From NCBI RefSeq assembly GCF_000963695.1, contig NZ_LAJX01000119.1:1-43444 (forward strand): 43,444 nt of DNA, in the 5' to 3' direction. The notes below the pieces were generated by a model. It was not told the origin of the DNA and did no database searches. It was given only the letters and a program-made list of their open reading frames with translations. A program made the translations under genes and the position numbers. Below are positions 35,590-43,444 of the stretch, one piece after another (the first letter of the stretch is position 1; the number at the start of each line of letters is the position of its first letter). This DNA comes from Methylocucumis oryzae. GTDB taxonomy: Bacteria; Pseudomonadota; Gammaproteobacteria; Methylococcales; Methylomonadaceae.

Positions 35590-35700
35590 AACAACAACGT
35601 GACTTTTTAGCGAAGTAAGGAGGTTTGGCAGCAGCAAACCGCCATCGGTGCGGCCCGGAATGACGGATTGCCTAGCGGCGAATCCACCTTACAGCGTTAG
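35590..35700 (-). repeat. attC-like long imperfect palindrome
   Basis: On the minus strand it starts TAACGCTGTAAGG at the stop codon of the upstream membrane-protein gene and ends GTTGTTAGC. Arms GTAAGGTGGATTCGC and its partner near 35615-35629 pair at 12 of 15 positions. A second pair, GGCAATCCGTCAT with ATGGCGGTTTGCT, pairs at 10 of 13. Flanking TAAC and GTTAG resemble integron R'' and R' boxes. A partial copy ends the hicAB unit. This layout fits an integron gene cassette; no integrase is present. Confidence 0.5.
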
Positions 35701-36281
35701 TTTAGCCTCTCCTTAGGTAGCTGAGTGTTTGCCTTTTGTAGGAGCTCCGCCTGAGCAATTTTTATCTCGGCTTCTTCCTTGCTCAAGATGTTTTGCTCCG
35801 CCAACCACTTAAACTTCTGTATCTCATTCTCAAGATTATTTTGGGGGTTGACATCTCCATACCATGCTAGAAGCTGTGATTTTCTTCTCTTATTTAGTTC
35901 ATCGATGATTTTGTCATGATTTTTATCCTGAATAACAAGAACATTTGCTCGTTCGGTACGAAATACGGTGTACTTTACCTTTGAAAGGTAAAACCAGATA
36001 AGGCATGCCGAACCAACGGTTATCCAAACTCCCTTGCCTGCTAAGGGCATATTTAAGAAAATAGCTTGGCTATACTGGACAATCCCTAATGCAACCCACA
36101 GAACGCCTACATTCCTAAACCATTCATTTTGTTCGATTTGAACAGACGATTTTTGCGGCAAATCCGCATAATTTAAATCAACATCTCCAGACCCATTGTT
36201 ATCTTTATACGCGAAATTAAAATAGTCATCATGAAGCGTGAAAGTGTGTTTATTCGATTTTTTCTTTTGTACGAATTCCAT
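35697..36281 (-). CDS. uncharacterised two-helix membrane protein, cassette-like
   Basis: The 194-residue product has an N-terminal soluble strand region (KHTFTLHDDYFNFAYKDN). Two transmembrane helices follow, near residues 55-72 (NVGVLWVALGIVQYSQAIF) and 80-97 (GKGVWITVGSACLIWFYL). A charged C-terminal tail ends in FKWLAEQNILSKEEAEIKIAQA, similar to the short SHOCT helix pair. I recognise no specific family. An attC-like palindrome starts at its stop codon and it is followed by hicAB, consistent with cassette cargo. AGG precedes the ATG at 36281. Confidence 0.65.
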   Translation of the reverse strand: MEFVQKKKSNKHTFTLHDDYFNFAYKDNNGSGDVDLNYADLPQKSSVQIEQNEWFRNVGVLWVALGIVQYSQAIFLNMPLAGKGVWITVGSACLIWFYLSKVKYTVFRTERANVLVIQDKNHDKIIDELNKRRKSQLLAWYGDVNPQNNLENEIQKFKWLAEQNILSKEEAEIKIAQAELLQKANTQLPKERLN

Positions 36282-36509
36282 TGTAATTACCTAGTTTAAA
36301 AATACTTCTGAAAAACTCTACGTTTCTGAAGATAGTGTCTGAACGTATTAATTTGGTATATTTTGCCGGAATTGGTGATTGTTCAGTTTCGAATCCACTA
36401 TTTAGCTAATACTACATGGACTACTTCACTATGGAAGCAGTTAGCCAGGCCCTCAGGTTTTGAAAGCTTGAAACTCAACTATGCTCCCACACTCCATTAA
36501 ACCAAACAC

Positions 36510-37218
36510 TCACGAACGCCCACCCGGCAACAACTTCACTAACCACGCAATAAAATTATCCCGGCTACGCGAGCAAATCACGACTTTACCGGTACCGGAA
36601 AACTTCAACACCACGCCTTCGCCACTGGTTACGCTGTTGACTAATTGCCCGAAAATGCCACCGCCTGATTGCGTGGCGACTGAAATCTCGTGGTGTAAAC
36701 GACTATCCCACGCCACGACATGGGCATTATCTATCGTAATAGGTTTATCTGGCGTGACATCTAAGGTAAAACTTGAACCAAAGCCTGAGACAGCTAATTT
36801 ACCGACGCCTGTGGCTTCGCAAACAAAAAAACCACCTGAATGACCGAATAATGCCGAACCCACATTTTGCGTACGCACGTTTAAATTTACGCCACTTTCT
36901 GCCGCGACAAAACGCGCCATCGGTCAGCATATAGCTGTCGCGACCGACTTCTAAGACTTGAATCGCGCCAGGTAACGCGGGTGATAATAAACAATCGCCA
37001 TCGCTACGCACCGCTTCGATGTGTTGCTGGAAAAACGACTCACCGGTTGCGAAAACCCGTGTTAACGCGCCGCCAATGCCGCCGGTCATTTTGCCTTTTA
37101 ACTCTAAGCCGTTTTCCATCATCACCATTGCGTTAGATTCGCAATAAATTTTCTCACCGCGTTTAAGACTCACATGTAAAAACGGGTCTACATCTCCGGT
37201 GACAGTAAACTCTGCCAT
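36510..37218 (-). CDS. AIM24/TIGR00266-family protein, one frameshift
   Basis: From ATG 37218 the protein opens MAEFTVTGDVDPFLHVSLKRGEKIYCESNAMVMME, followed by GGIGGALTRVFATGESFF. The frame breaks at the four-A run 36909-36912; removing one base gives LTDGAFVAAESGVNLNV, then GHSGGFFVCEATGVGKLAVSGFG, and the end FSGTGKVVICSRSRDNFIAWLVKLLPGGRS. About 235 residues with the double-stranded beta-helix fold. Function in bacteria is unknown; the yeast member acts in mitochondrial membranes. It starts three bases after comEC. Confidence 0.87.
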
Positions 37219-37221
37219 GAC

Positions 37222-39504
37222 TCACTCCTCTCGTGTTGTTAGCTGAAATTGCTGCGTATTATGCCAATACCTGGCCTGGCTTTCACGTTGACTTATTAGC
37301 GCATAACGTTGTTGTGTGAAATATAGGCTTAGCGCGCCTTTATCCGCTGTGTTGACAGCGTGAATGCCTAATTGTTGATAACGTTTGACGACGGACTCAT
37401 GCGGATGACCAAAGCTATTATGGTAACCGGCGGAAATAATCACTGCTTCAGGTTGCACCGCTAATAAAAATGGCGTGGTCGATGAGGTTTTGCTGCCATG
37501 ATGCGGTGCGAGTAACACCGTTGTGGCTAATTGTTCGCGTTGATGTTCGACTAACCACGCTTCGGCTTCCGCTTCAATATCGCCGGTTAATAAAACCGAA
37601 TACTGACCGTTACTGACTTTTAAGACGCAGGATTGATTGTTTTCCGAGCCTAAACGCTGCTCAGACGGGGCTAACATCGTAAATTCAACGCCTTCCCATT
37701 GCCAATGCTGACCTGAGCGACATAACTCTGGCTGATAAGCCGATAATAACTCAGGTACGCTGGTGTATAGTTGACGTGCTGGAATTTCAGCTAATAACGA
37801 TGCGCTACCGCCAATATGGTCGTTATCGCCATGACTAATCACTAAACTGTCCAGCGCCGTCACGCCGTGTATGCGTAAAAACGGAATTAACACCGACAAG
37901 CCAATATCACTATCTGACGAAAATTTTGCACCGGTATCATAGATTAACCAATGCTCAGCCGTTTCTATCGCAACAGCTAAACCTTGGCCTACATCTAACA
38001 CCGTCACGTTAAACTCACCCACGCGCGGCTTATCGCCTTCAGTAAAAAATAACGGTAAGAGTAAAACCAACGCTAAACCGCGCATCGGTATACCTTTAGG
38101 TGCTAATAACCATAACACGGCGGGTAGCGCTAATAGCAGCGACGGCCAAGTCGGTTGCGACAAGGTCAATGTGGTATAAGGCAGCTTGGCAATAGTGGTT
38201 AAACCTTGATAACCATAGGCTAAGAGCGTATCTAATTGCGTTAACAACCATTCTGCTGCATCTAGCCAAATAAACAATAAGCCCACTGCTATTAATGCCA
38301 ACGGTACGATAATCACGCTAATAAACGGCACCGCTATTAAATTAGCAATCGGCGCATTTAGGCTAAACTGTTGAAAATAAAATAACACAATGGGCGTTAA
38401 CGCGACGAAGCTTGCCCAATTAACGGTTAAGGTTTCGATGACAAGCCCAGGCTGTTTTAAGCGTCCAGACAAGCAATAGACAATAATAAACACCGCTAAA
38501 AACGACAACCAAAAGCCTGGCGCAAAGACCGCAAACGGGTCGAATAACACCACCGCCACAACCGCTATCGCTAACACCGACAAGGGCTTATAGACGCGCT
38601 GTTGCTGTAATGCCCACATGTAAACGCATAGCATGATAGCCGCGCGCTGGGTTGGAATAGAAAACCCGGCCAATACCGAGTAAAACACACCTGACAAACC
38701 GGCAATGACAGCGGCGATTTTCTGCGCCGAATAACGCAACACACCGCTATACGCCCAAAGTTTAACCACTAACCAATACACCAATCCTGCCACTAACGCG
38801 ATATGCGAACCGGAAATCACAATTAAATGTGTCGTGCCCGTTTTCCTAAACACATCCCATTGTTCACGGCTAATGCCCTGGCCATCGCCTATCGTTAACG
38901 CGGTTAATAACGCCGAATGCTGATGTTGAGCTAAATAATCGCTAATCAACTGCCTAAGCACATTAATATCCCGCCAGGCCGAACCTTCCTCCAACAGCAC
39001 CGGTTTAGGGTATGGGCGAATATAACCGGTTGCGCCTATATTTTCGCTTAGCGCCCAGCGCTCATAATCAAAACCACCTGGATTTAACAGCCCGTGCGGC
39101 GGTTTTAAACGGACATTAAATCGCCAATACTGCCCCGCTTTAACCGACATAGTTGCCTGATACCAGCTTAAACGAATTTTATCCGGTAACTTAAGCTCAC
39201 TGACATCGGGTGCAAAGTCAAAACGCAAGGCCTTACTATCGCCATCGGGCAAGCTTAACACCTGACCGCTAATGATTAAGTCTTTACCGGCTAAGTTTTC
39301 CGGTAAACGCTGTGCTAACCTATTATTCGCGATGGCTATTGTCCATGTTAAGCCGACAAGTAATGCCAACAGCCACCACCAACGTTGCCAAGCCGTAACC
39401 AGCATAAATATGACTAACACAACCAGCATTCGCCCATCGGGTAGCTCAGGCAAATACTGAGCGCATAATACCCCGATGAATAAAGCAAACGCATGGCTTA
39501 ACAT
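37222..39504 (-). CDS. comEC: DNA uptake channel protein ComEC/Rec2
   Basis: The 760-residue membrane protein has the three ComEC parts: an N-terminal OB-type domain after the first helices (about residues 70-180), the competence domain with GTTHLIVISGSHIALVAGLVYW and many transmembrane helices, and a C-terminal metallo-beta-lactamase domain. The last shows SHGDNDHIGGS (from residue 557), VLLTGDIEAEAE and PHHGSKTSS (from 667), with the metal-binding His and Asp residues in place. It forms the inner-membrane pore for single-stranded DNA and may degrade one strand. Follows lolC-lolD and the small membrane gene. Confidence 0.93.
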   Translation of the reverse strand: MLSHAFALFIGVLCAQYLPELPDGRMLVVLVIFMLVTAWQRWWWLLALLVGLTWTIAIANNRLAQRLPENLAGKDLIISGQVLSLPDGDSKALRFDFAPDVSELKLPDKIRLSWYQATMSVKAGQYWRFNVRLKPPHGLLNPGGFDYERWALSENIGATGYIRPYPKPVLLEEGSAWRDINVLRQLISDYLAQHQHSALLTALTIGDGQGISREQWDVFRKTGTTHLIVISGSHIALVAGLVYWLVVKLWAYSGVLRYSAQKIAAVIAGLSGVFYSVLAGFSIPTQRAAIMLCVYMWALQQQRVYKPLSVLAIAVVAVVLFDPFAVFAPGFWLSFLAVFIIVYCLSGRLKQPGLVIETLTVNWASFVALTPIVLFYFQQFSLNAPIANLIAVPFISVIIVPLALIAVGLLFIWLDAAEWLLTQLDTLLAYGYQGLTTIAKLPYTTLTLSQPTWPSLLLALPAVLWLLAPKGIPMRGLALVLLLPLFFTEGDKPRVGEFNVTVLDVGQGLAVAIETAEHWLIYDTGAKFSSDSDIGLSVLIPFLRIHGVTALDSLVISHGDNDHIGGSASLLAEIPARQLYTSVPELLSAYQPELCRSGQHWQWEGVEFTMLAPSEQRLGSENNQSCVLKVSNGQYSVLLTGDIEAEAEAWLVEHQREQLATTVLLAPHHGSKTSSTTPFLLAVQPEAVIISAGYHNSFGHPHESVVKRYQQLGIHAVNTADKGALSLYFTQQRYALISQRESQARYWHNTQQFQLTTREE

Positions 39505-39553
39505 AAGTCTTAAATGGAGCCTTTGAAGTAGAACAGTCGACTTGAACGACTTG

Positions 39554-39922
39554 CTATTTGACGCTGCCGCATTTGAAATACTTTGATGACCAACTGCCGC
39601 CAGAGTCCAAACAGTTATCGATAAGCAAATACTGCCTGACGTAAGGATAACAAAGCCCTAACAGGACCAAAACTATAACCATTTTTGCAAATATACTTTT
39701 TTTTATTTGCTTAAGCGTAAACTGCGCAAATATCGCAGAAACTAATAGCGTAATGCTATACCACCCACTAATAATCCCTTGCTGATACCATGCTTCTGGA
39801 TAATCATTTGGCGGACCTCCTGAGATCCAAAAGCAATATAGTGAATAATTCAACATCCAAAAACCAGCCAGTACAAACAGTATCGACAATATAACCCGGA
39901 TAAATCTGTTGGATGTTTTCAT
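39554..39922 (-). CDS. small membrane protein, unknown
   Basis: I prefer ATG 39922 to the GTG three codons upstream. The roughly 122-residue protein has three hydrophobic segments (VILSILFVLAGFWMLNYSLY; WYSITLLVSAIFAQF; MVIVLVLLGLCYPYV). It ends with IDNCLDSGGSWSSKYFKC, a D-x-C-L-D-x-G-G-x-W...C tail seen in many small proteobacterial membrane proteins. It lies 4-13 bases after lolD. Function unknown. Confidence 0.7.
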   Translation of the reverse strand: MKTSNRFIRVILSILFVLAGFWMLNYSLYCFWISGGPPNDYPEAWYQQGIISGWYSITLLVSAIFAQFTLKQIKKSIFAKMVIVLVLLGLCYPYVRQYLLIDNCLDSGGSWSSKYFKCGSVK

Positions 39923-39935
39923 ATTTTTCACATAG

Positions 39936-40616
39936 CTAAGTTTTAATCACCCCATCTTCCATGTGTAACACTCGCTCTAATTTAGACGCTAGCTCATGGT
40001 CATGCGTCACGACTAAAAAGCTGACGTTTAACTCTTGATTTAACTCTAGCATTAATGCGTAAACCTGCTCTGCGGTTTTGCTATCTAAATTACCAGTCGG
40101 TTCATCGGCTAACACTAAGGCAGGTTTATTGATTAAGGCTCTAGCAATCGCGCCGCGTTGCCGCTCACCACCTGATAATTCACCCGGCTTATGCTCGATA
40201 CGATGCCCTAAACCGACGCGTTTTAACAACGCTTCAGCGTCCGAGCGCGCTGTTTTTACCGATTGCCCAGCAATAAGCAATGGCATCGCGACATTCTCCA
40301 GCACGGTAAATTCGCTTAATAAATGATGCGATTGATAAATAAAGCCTAACGCCTGATTGCGCAAACGCGCTAATTTTCTGCTATTGGCTTGCTTATAATT
40401 AACGCCGGTTAAAATGACCTCACCTGAACTCGGCTTATCTAAACCACCTAGCAAATGCAACAGCGTACTCTTACCCGAACCGGAAGCGCCCATAATCGCA
40501 ACACGCTCTCCAGCCGTGATGGTTAAATCCACGCCTTTTAACACCTCAACGTCCAGTGTGCCTTGTTGATAACGCTTACATAAACCGCTACAGCTTAATA
40601 TGATGGATTTATTCAT
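39936..40616 (-). CDS. lolD: lipoprotein-releasing ABC ATPase LolD
   Basis: LolD energises release of outer-membrane lipoproteins by LolCDE. Walker [10 protein letters not shown] is near residue 43, the Q-loop is in [14 protein letters not shown] (with the LolD-type SHHLL), the signature is [15 protein letters not shown] and Walker B is [15 protein letters not shown]. 226 residues, normal. Its ATG overlaps the end of lolC by eight bases. Confidence 0.94.
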   Translation of the reverse strand: MNKSIILSCSGLCKRYQQGTLDVEVLKGVDLTITAGERVAIMGASGSGKSTLLHLLGGLDKPSSGEVILTGVNYKQANSRKLARLRNQALGFIYQSHHLLSEFTVLENVAMPLLIAGQSVKTARSDAEALLKRVGLGHRIEHKPGELSGGERQRGAIARALINKPALVLADEPTGNLDSKTAEQVYALMLELNQELNVSFLVVTHDHELASKLERVLHMEDGVIKT

Positions 40617-41858
40617 AACGCAGCACTTCCGCTGGGTTGACTTTCGCGGCTTGCCACGCGGGATAAAGCGTTGCTAACACCGTTAATAAAAATGCCATGC
40701 TGGCAATGACATAAACATCGCCCCACATCAATTTAGACGGTAAGTCGCTAATGTAATAAACCTGAGCGGATAAAAATTTAAAACCAAATGTATCCTCTAC
40801 GGCTTTAACCAGCTTAGCCACATTCAGCGCTAATAACACGCCACCTAAACTGCCTAATAACGTACCGAACACACCAATCACCGTACCCAACACGACAAAA
40901 ATGCCCATGACGGCCGGTGAAGTCAAGCCTTGGGTTTTTAAAATCGCTATATCGCTACGTTTATCGGTCACCACCATAATCAGCGTAGACACAATATTAA
41001 ACGCTGCGACGGCAACCATTAATAACAGAATAATTGACATCACGCGTTTCCATTTTTATTGCTTGGAAAAAATTATCATGCGCTTTAGTCCAATCGCTGA
41101 CTAAATAATTCGGGCTAAACTTATCCGCCAACATTTGCGTAACCTGTGGCGCGTTTTAGCACGTTATCCAGTTTCACACGTAGCGCAGACACGGCGTTAT
41201 TTTCAAAACGGAATAACTTAGCGGCATCGTCTAAATGAATAAACGCCATGTTGCGGTCGTATTCAAACATACCGACTTTAAACACGCCGACAATAGTAAA
41301 CCGGCGCATTCTCGGCACCACACCTGCTGGTGTTGATGTCACTTGTGGCGTAATGACAGTTATCTTATCGCCGATTAATACGCCTAAATAAGATGCCAAT
41401 TCAGCACCTAACACAATCCCGTATTCACCGGCATGTAAATCTGTTAACGAACCGGCCAGCATTTTATTCGCAACTTCTGACACCTTAGCCTCTGTTTCAG
41501 GCAATATGCCGCTTAATACTGTGCCGCTGACGCGACGGTCAGCATTAATCATCACTTGCCCAGTAATAAACGGTGCTGATTCCATGACATGAGGATTAGT
41601 TTTAAGCTGTAGCTGTATGTTTTGCCAATCGCTTAATTCACCGGATGCACCGGTCACGGTGGCATGTGCGGTCATGCTTAACATGCGTTGACTAATCTCT
41701 TCAACAAAGCCATTCATCACCGATAACACGGTAATCAGCGCCGTAACGCTTAACGCAATACCTAAAACCGATGCTAATGTGACAAAAGAAATAAACTGAG
41801 TACGGCGTTCGGCACGCGTATAACGCAAGCCAATATAGAAAATTAAGGGTTTAAACAT
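40609..41858 (-). CDS. lolC: lipoprotein-releasing permease LolC/LolE, two frameshifts
   Basis: The N-terminus [33 protein letters not shown] is diagnostic for LolC/E. A periplasmic domain ([12 protein letters not shown]... to [15 protein letters not shown]) is followed by three C-terminal helices including [24 protein letters not shown] and ending [18 protein letters not shown]. The frame breaks at 41154-41157 (one surplus base) and again at about 41047-41049 (net one surplus, or two missing). Corrected it is about 415 residues. Only one LolC/E-type gene is present, so a single permease may serve both roles. Starts nine bases after fur. Confidence 0.9.
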
Positions 41859-41867
41859 TAGGGGGCT

Positions 41868-42284
41868 TTAAGGTTTTTTACATTTAGGGCATAAGCCATA
41901 TAAATACAAGCCATGATCGGTTAACTCATAGCCTAAATTAATCGCGATTTCTTTTTGTCGTGCTTCGATAACCTCGTCGGTAAATTCATCGACTTTACCG
42001 CATTTTACACACAGAATATGGTCATGATGGTCGCCGGTACTCAGCTCAAACACCGAGTTACCGCCTTCAAAATGATGGCGTGTCACTAACCCTGCCGCTT
42101 CAAACTGAGTTAACACGCGATAAACCGTTGCTAAACCAATGTCTTCATCTTCGCTTAACAGAATTTTATAGACTTTTTCAGCAGTTAAATGCCGTTCATC
42201 AACTTGTTTTTCTAAAATCTGGAGGATTTTAAGCCTGGGCAAAGTGACTTTTAAGCCCACATTTCTTAAATCATTCGTTTCCAA
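41868..42284 (-). CDS. fur: ferric uptake regulator Fur
   Basis: The 138-residue repressor starts at TTG 42284, with GGAG seven bases before it; no in-frame ATG is closer. The winged-helix domain GLKVTLPRLKILQILE, then ERHLTAEKVYKILL and IGLATVYRVLTQFEAAGLV covers residues 9-67. Metal and dimer sites follow: HHFEGGNSVFEL, GDHHDHILCVKCGKVDEF and the C-terminal GLCPKCKK, so both zinc CxxC pairs are present. It controls iron uptake genes. Lying nine bases ahead of lolC, it may be co-transcribed with lolCD. Confidence 0.93.
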   Translation of the reverse strand: METNDLRNVGLKVTLPRLKILQILEKQVDERHLTAEKVYKILLSEDEDIGLATVYRVLTQFEAAGLVTRHHFEGGNSVFELSTGDHHDHILCVKCGKVDEFTDEVIEARQKEIAINLGYELTDHGLYLYGLCPKCKKP

Positions 42285-42467
42285 AGGTATGCTCCGATAA
42301 ATCCTGACGTATTTAGTCTATAGTTTACCATTGTCCGTAGTGACATATTAATAACTTAATCTGAGCAAATCGGGTTTGACTGAGAAACATTACTGAACAA
42401 AAAAACCTAAAGAGGCTTATGAAACAAGTCAACTCAGCAAGGACGAAAATCCAACAACCTACCCCGC
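42285..42467. other. intergenic region upstream of fur
   Basis: No gene is visible. The region separates fur from the acyltransferase gene on the same strand and must carry the fur promoter; I could not pick out a confident Fur box or sigma-70 pair by eye. Confidence 0.4.
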
Positions 42468-43444
42468 TTACCAACCGACAATAAAAGGACTTTTATTAGG
42501 AAATGCCTTCTTAAACGTTGCCGCCATAACTAAACTGATAGCAAGAACGACCGGTGTAGCAACCACGAAACCTAGCTGTCCAATAAAAATATTAAGATGC
42601 CCAAAATCTGACAAGTATTCAAAGAAATAAAGAACCCAAGGGTGTATGAAATAAATAGCAAAGCTGGCAGAAGCGATATATTTTAAAAAGGGTAAGTCTT
42701 TATGCTCAAATTTCTGCAGTACCGATAACAGGAAAAAACACATCAATATTTTTTGTAGCAGCATCATATCAATCCCATCATAAGACAATAGGAGATTTCT
42801 ATGAAAATTCCCATAATGGTCGTAGAGCAAAATTTGCGCCATTGACATCAAAACAACAGCGATTCCCAACACAAAACCCTTGCCTACCAGAAATTTAAAT
42901 ACTTGTTCTCTCTTTATTGAGCAAATAATTCCCAGCATGTATACCGGCATAAAGTAAATCACCGAATGTAGATGTGGAAAATTATCCAATGGCCGATGAA
43001 TTAAGGTTGAAATGCATAATAAGATCAAAAACAAACTCACCTGAATTTTTATAGGGAGTTGTATCTGCTTAATAAATATCGGTGAAAGCACAAAAAAAAT
43101 CATGATAAAGGGGATATACCAATAAGCGGCCAGGATGTTTCCCACCCACCAATACTGGGCACTTAGCCAAATATATTGATACCAATGACTTATTGAGCCG
43201 GTGATAAAAAACTTCAGCACAGGCCGAGGGATGCTCCAAATAAACAATAAAACAGACAACACCGGCGAGTGTTAGAAAGGTATAGGGCAATAACACATAT
43301 TTCGCTTTTTTCCATAGGAATTGCCGATATTGAAATTTAGGATAAAACGCATGATGGAAAAAAGAAGCCTGAAATAAATACAAAAAAAAAAAGTAGTGCC
43401 TCCCATCACTAAATTAGCCAATACTTTCTCGTAAAACGAATCTA
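42468..43444 (-). CDS. membrane acyltransferase (family 3), N-terminus beyond window, two frameshifts
   Basis: The leftward gene is cut by the right edge of the window. The visible part reads SFYEKVLANLVMGGTTFFF, then ASFFHHAFYPKFQYRQFLWKKAKYVLLPYT, the early region of acyltransferase-3 proteins. About eight hydrophobic helices follow (for example WYIPFIMIFFVLSPIFI, LHSVIYFMPVYMLGII, IASASFAIYFIHPWVLYFF). The frame shifts at the 11-A run 43382-43392 and at 43262-43265, where one G seems surplus. The family O-acylates cell-surface sugars or polysaccharides. Donor and acceptor unknown. Confidence 0.8.

Noticed and set aside
1-43444. tRNA, rRNA or riboswitch genes
   Set aside because: No cloverleaf, rRNA segment or known riboswitch core was recognised when reading both strands; a covariance-model scan would be needed to exclude small RNAs.

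Overview
This 43.4 kb window reads as chromosome from a gammaproteobacterium, most plausibly a methanotroph of the Methylococcales. That placement is an inference. It rests on the bioB/comF divergent pair, the bioF-H-C-D and fur-lolC-lolD-comEC orders, a bufferin (MNIO) locus, an HzsA-related cytochrome, a PEP-CTERM protein, and interspersed palindromic repeats of a type I associate with methanotroph genomes. No marker such as pmoA or 16S rRNA lies in the window.

Layout. (1) 1-11.4 kb is an accessory stretch of small, mostly minus-strand enzymes: SnoaL-like proteins, a PaiB-type flavoprotein, a PPOX-fold protein, an exported HAD, GNAT, VOC, a chlorite-dismutase-family protein and an HD-domain protein. 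It also holds a bufferin locus (precursor at 9.1-9.4 kb; bufB-bufC with a coupled upstream gene at 6.3-8.3 kb) and a DUF1330/AhpD-like pair divergent from a LysR regulator. (2) 11.4-18.4 kb carries a repeat cluster, a fatty-acid desaturase, arsC, guaA-tadA, a Nudix hydrolase and two metal transporters (GDT1 and ZIP). (3) 18.4-28.4 kb looks like a secretome block: a PEP-CTERM protein, two tandem NHL-propeller proteins of about 800 aa, an HzsA-related mono-heme protein and a TAT-exported multicopper oxidase. (4) 28.5-33.8 kb is biotin synthesis (bioB, then bioF-H-C-D) with comF divergent. (5) 33.9-36.5 kb has a haem-binding lipoprotein candidate and an integron-cassette-like array containing hicAB. 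(6) 36.5-43.4 kb has an AIM24-family gene, comEC, a small membrane protein, lolD, lolC, fur and an acyltransferase cut by the window edge.

Quality of the sequence. At least 16 genes, including guaA, lolC and bioF, are interrupted by single-base indels, most of them one extra base in an A/T run. Removing that base restores a full-length conserved protein each time. I therefore treat these as probable sequencing errors rather than pseudogenes and annotate the whole reconstructed genes. One consequence is that the bufferin precursor has three such indels and no intact ORF shows it.

Most interesting points: the hidden bufferin precursor and the extra gene coupled to bufBC; a dispersed inverted-repeat element in three full copies plus a relative, one of which supplies the stop codon of a VOC gene and another of which sits between bioB and bioF; cassette-like attC palindromes beginning at the stop codons of hicB and of a membrane-protein gene; and the NHL/HzsA-like/multicopper-oxidase neighbourhood.
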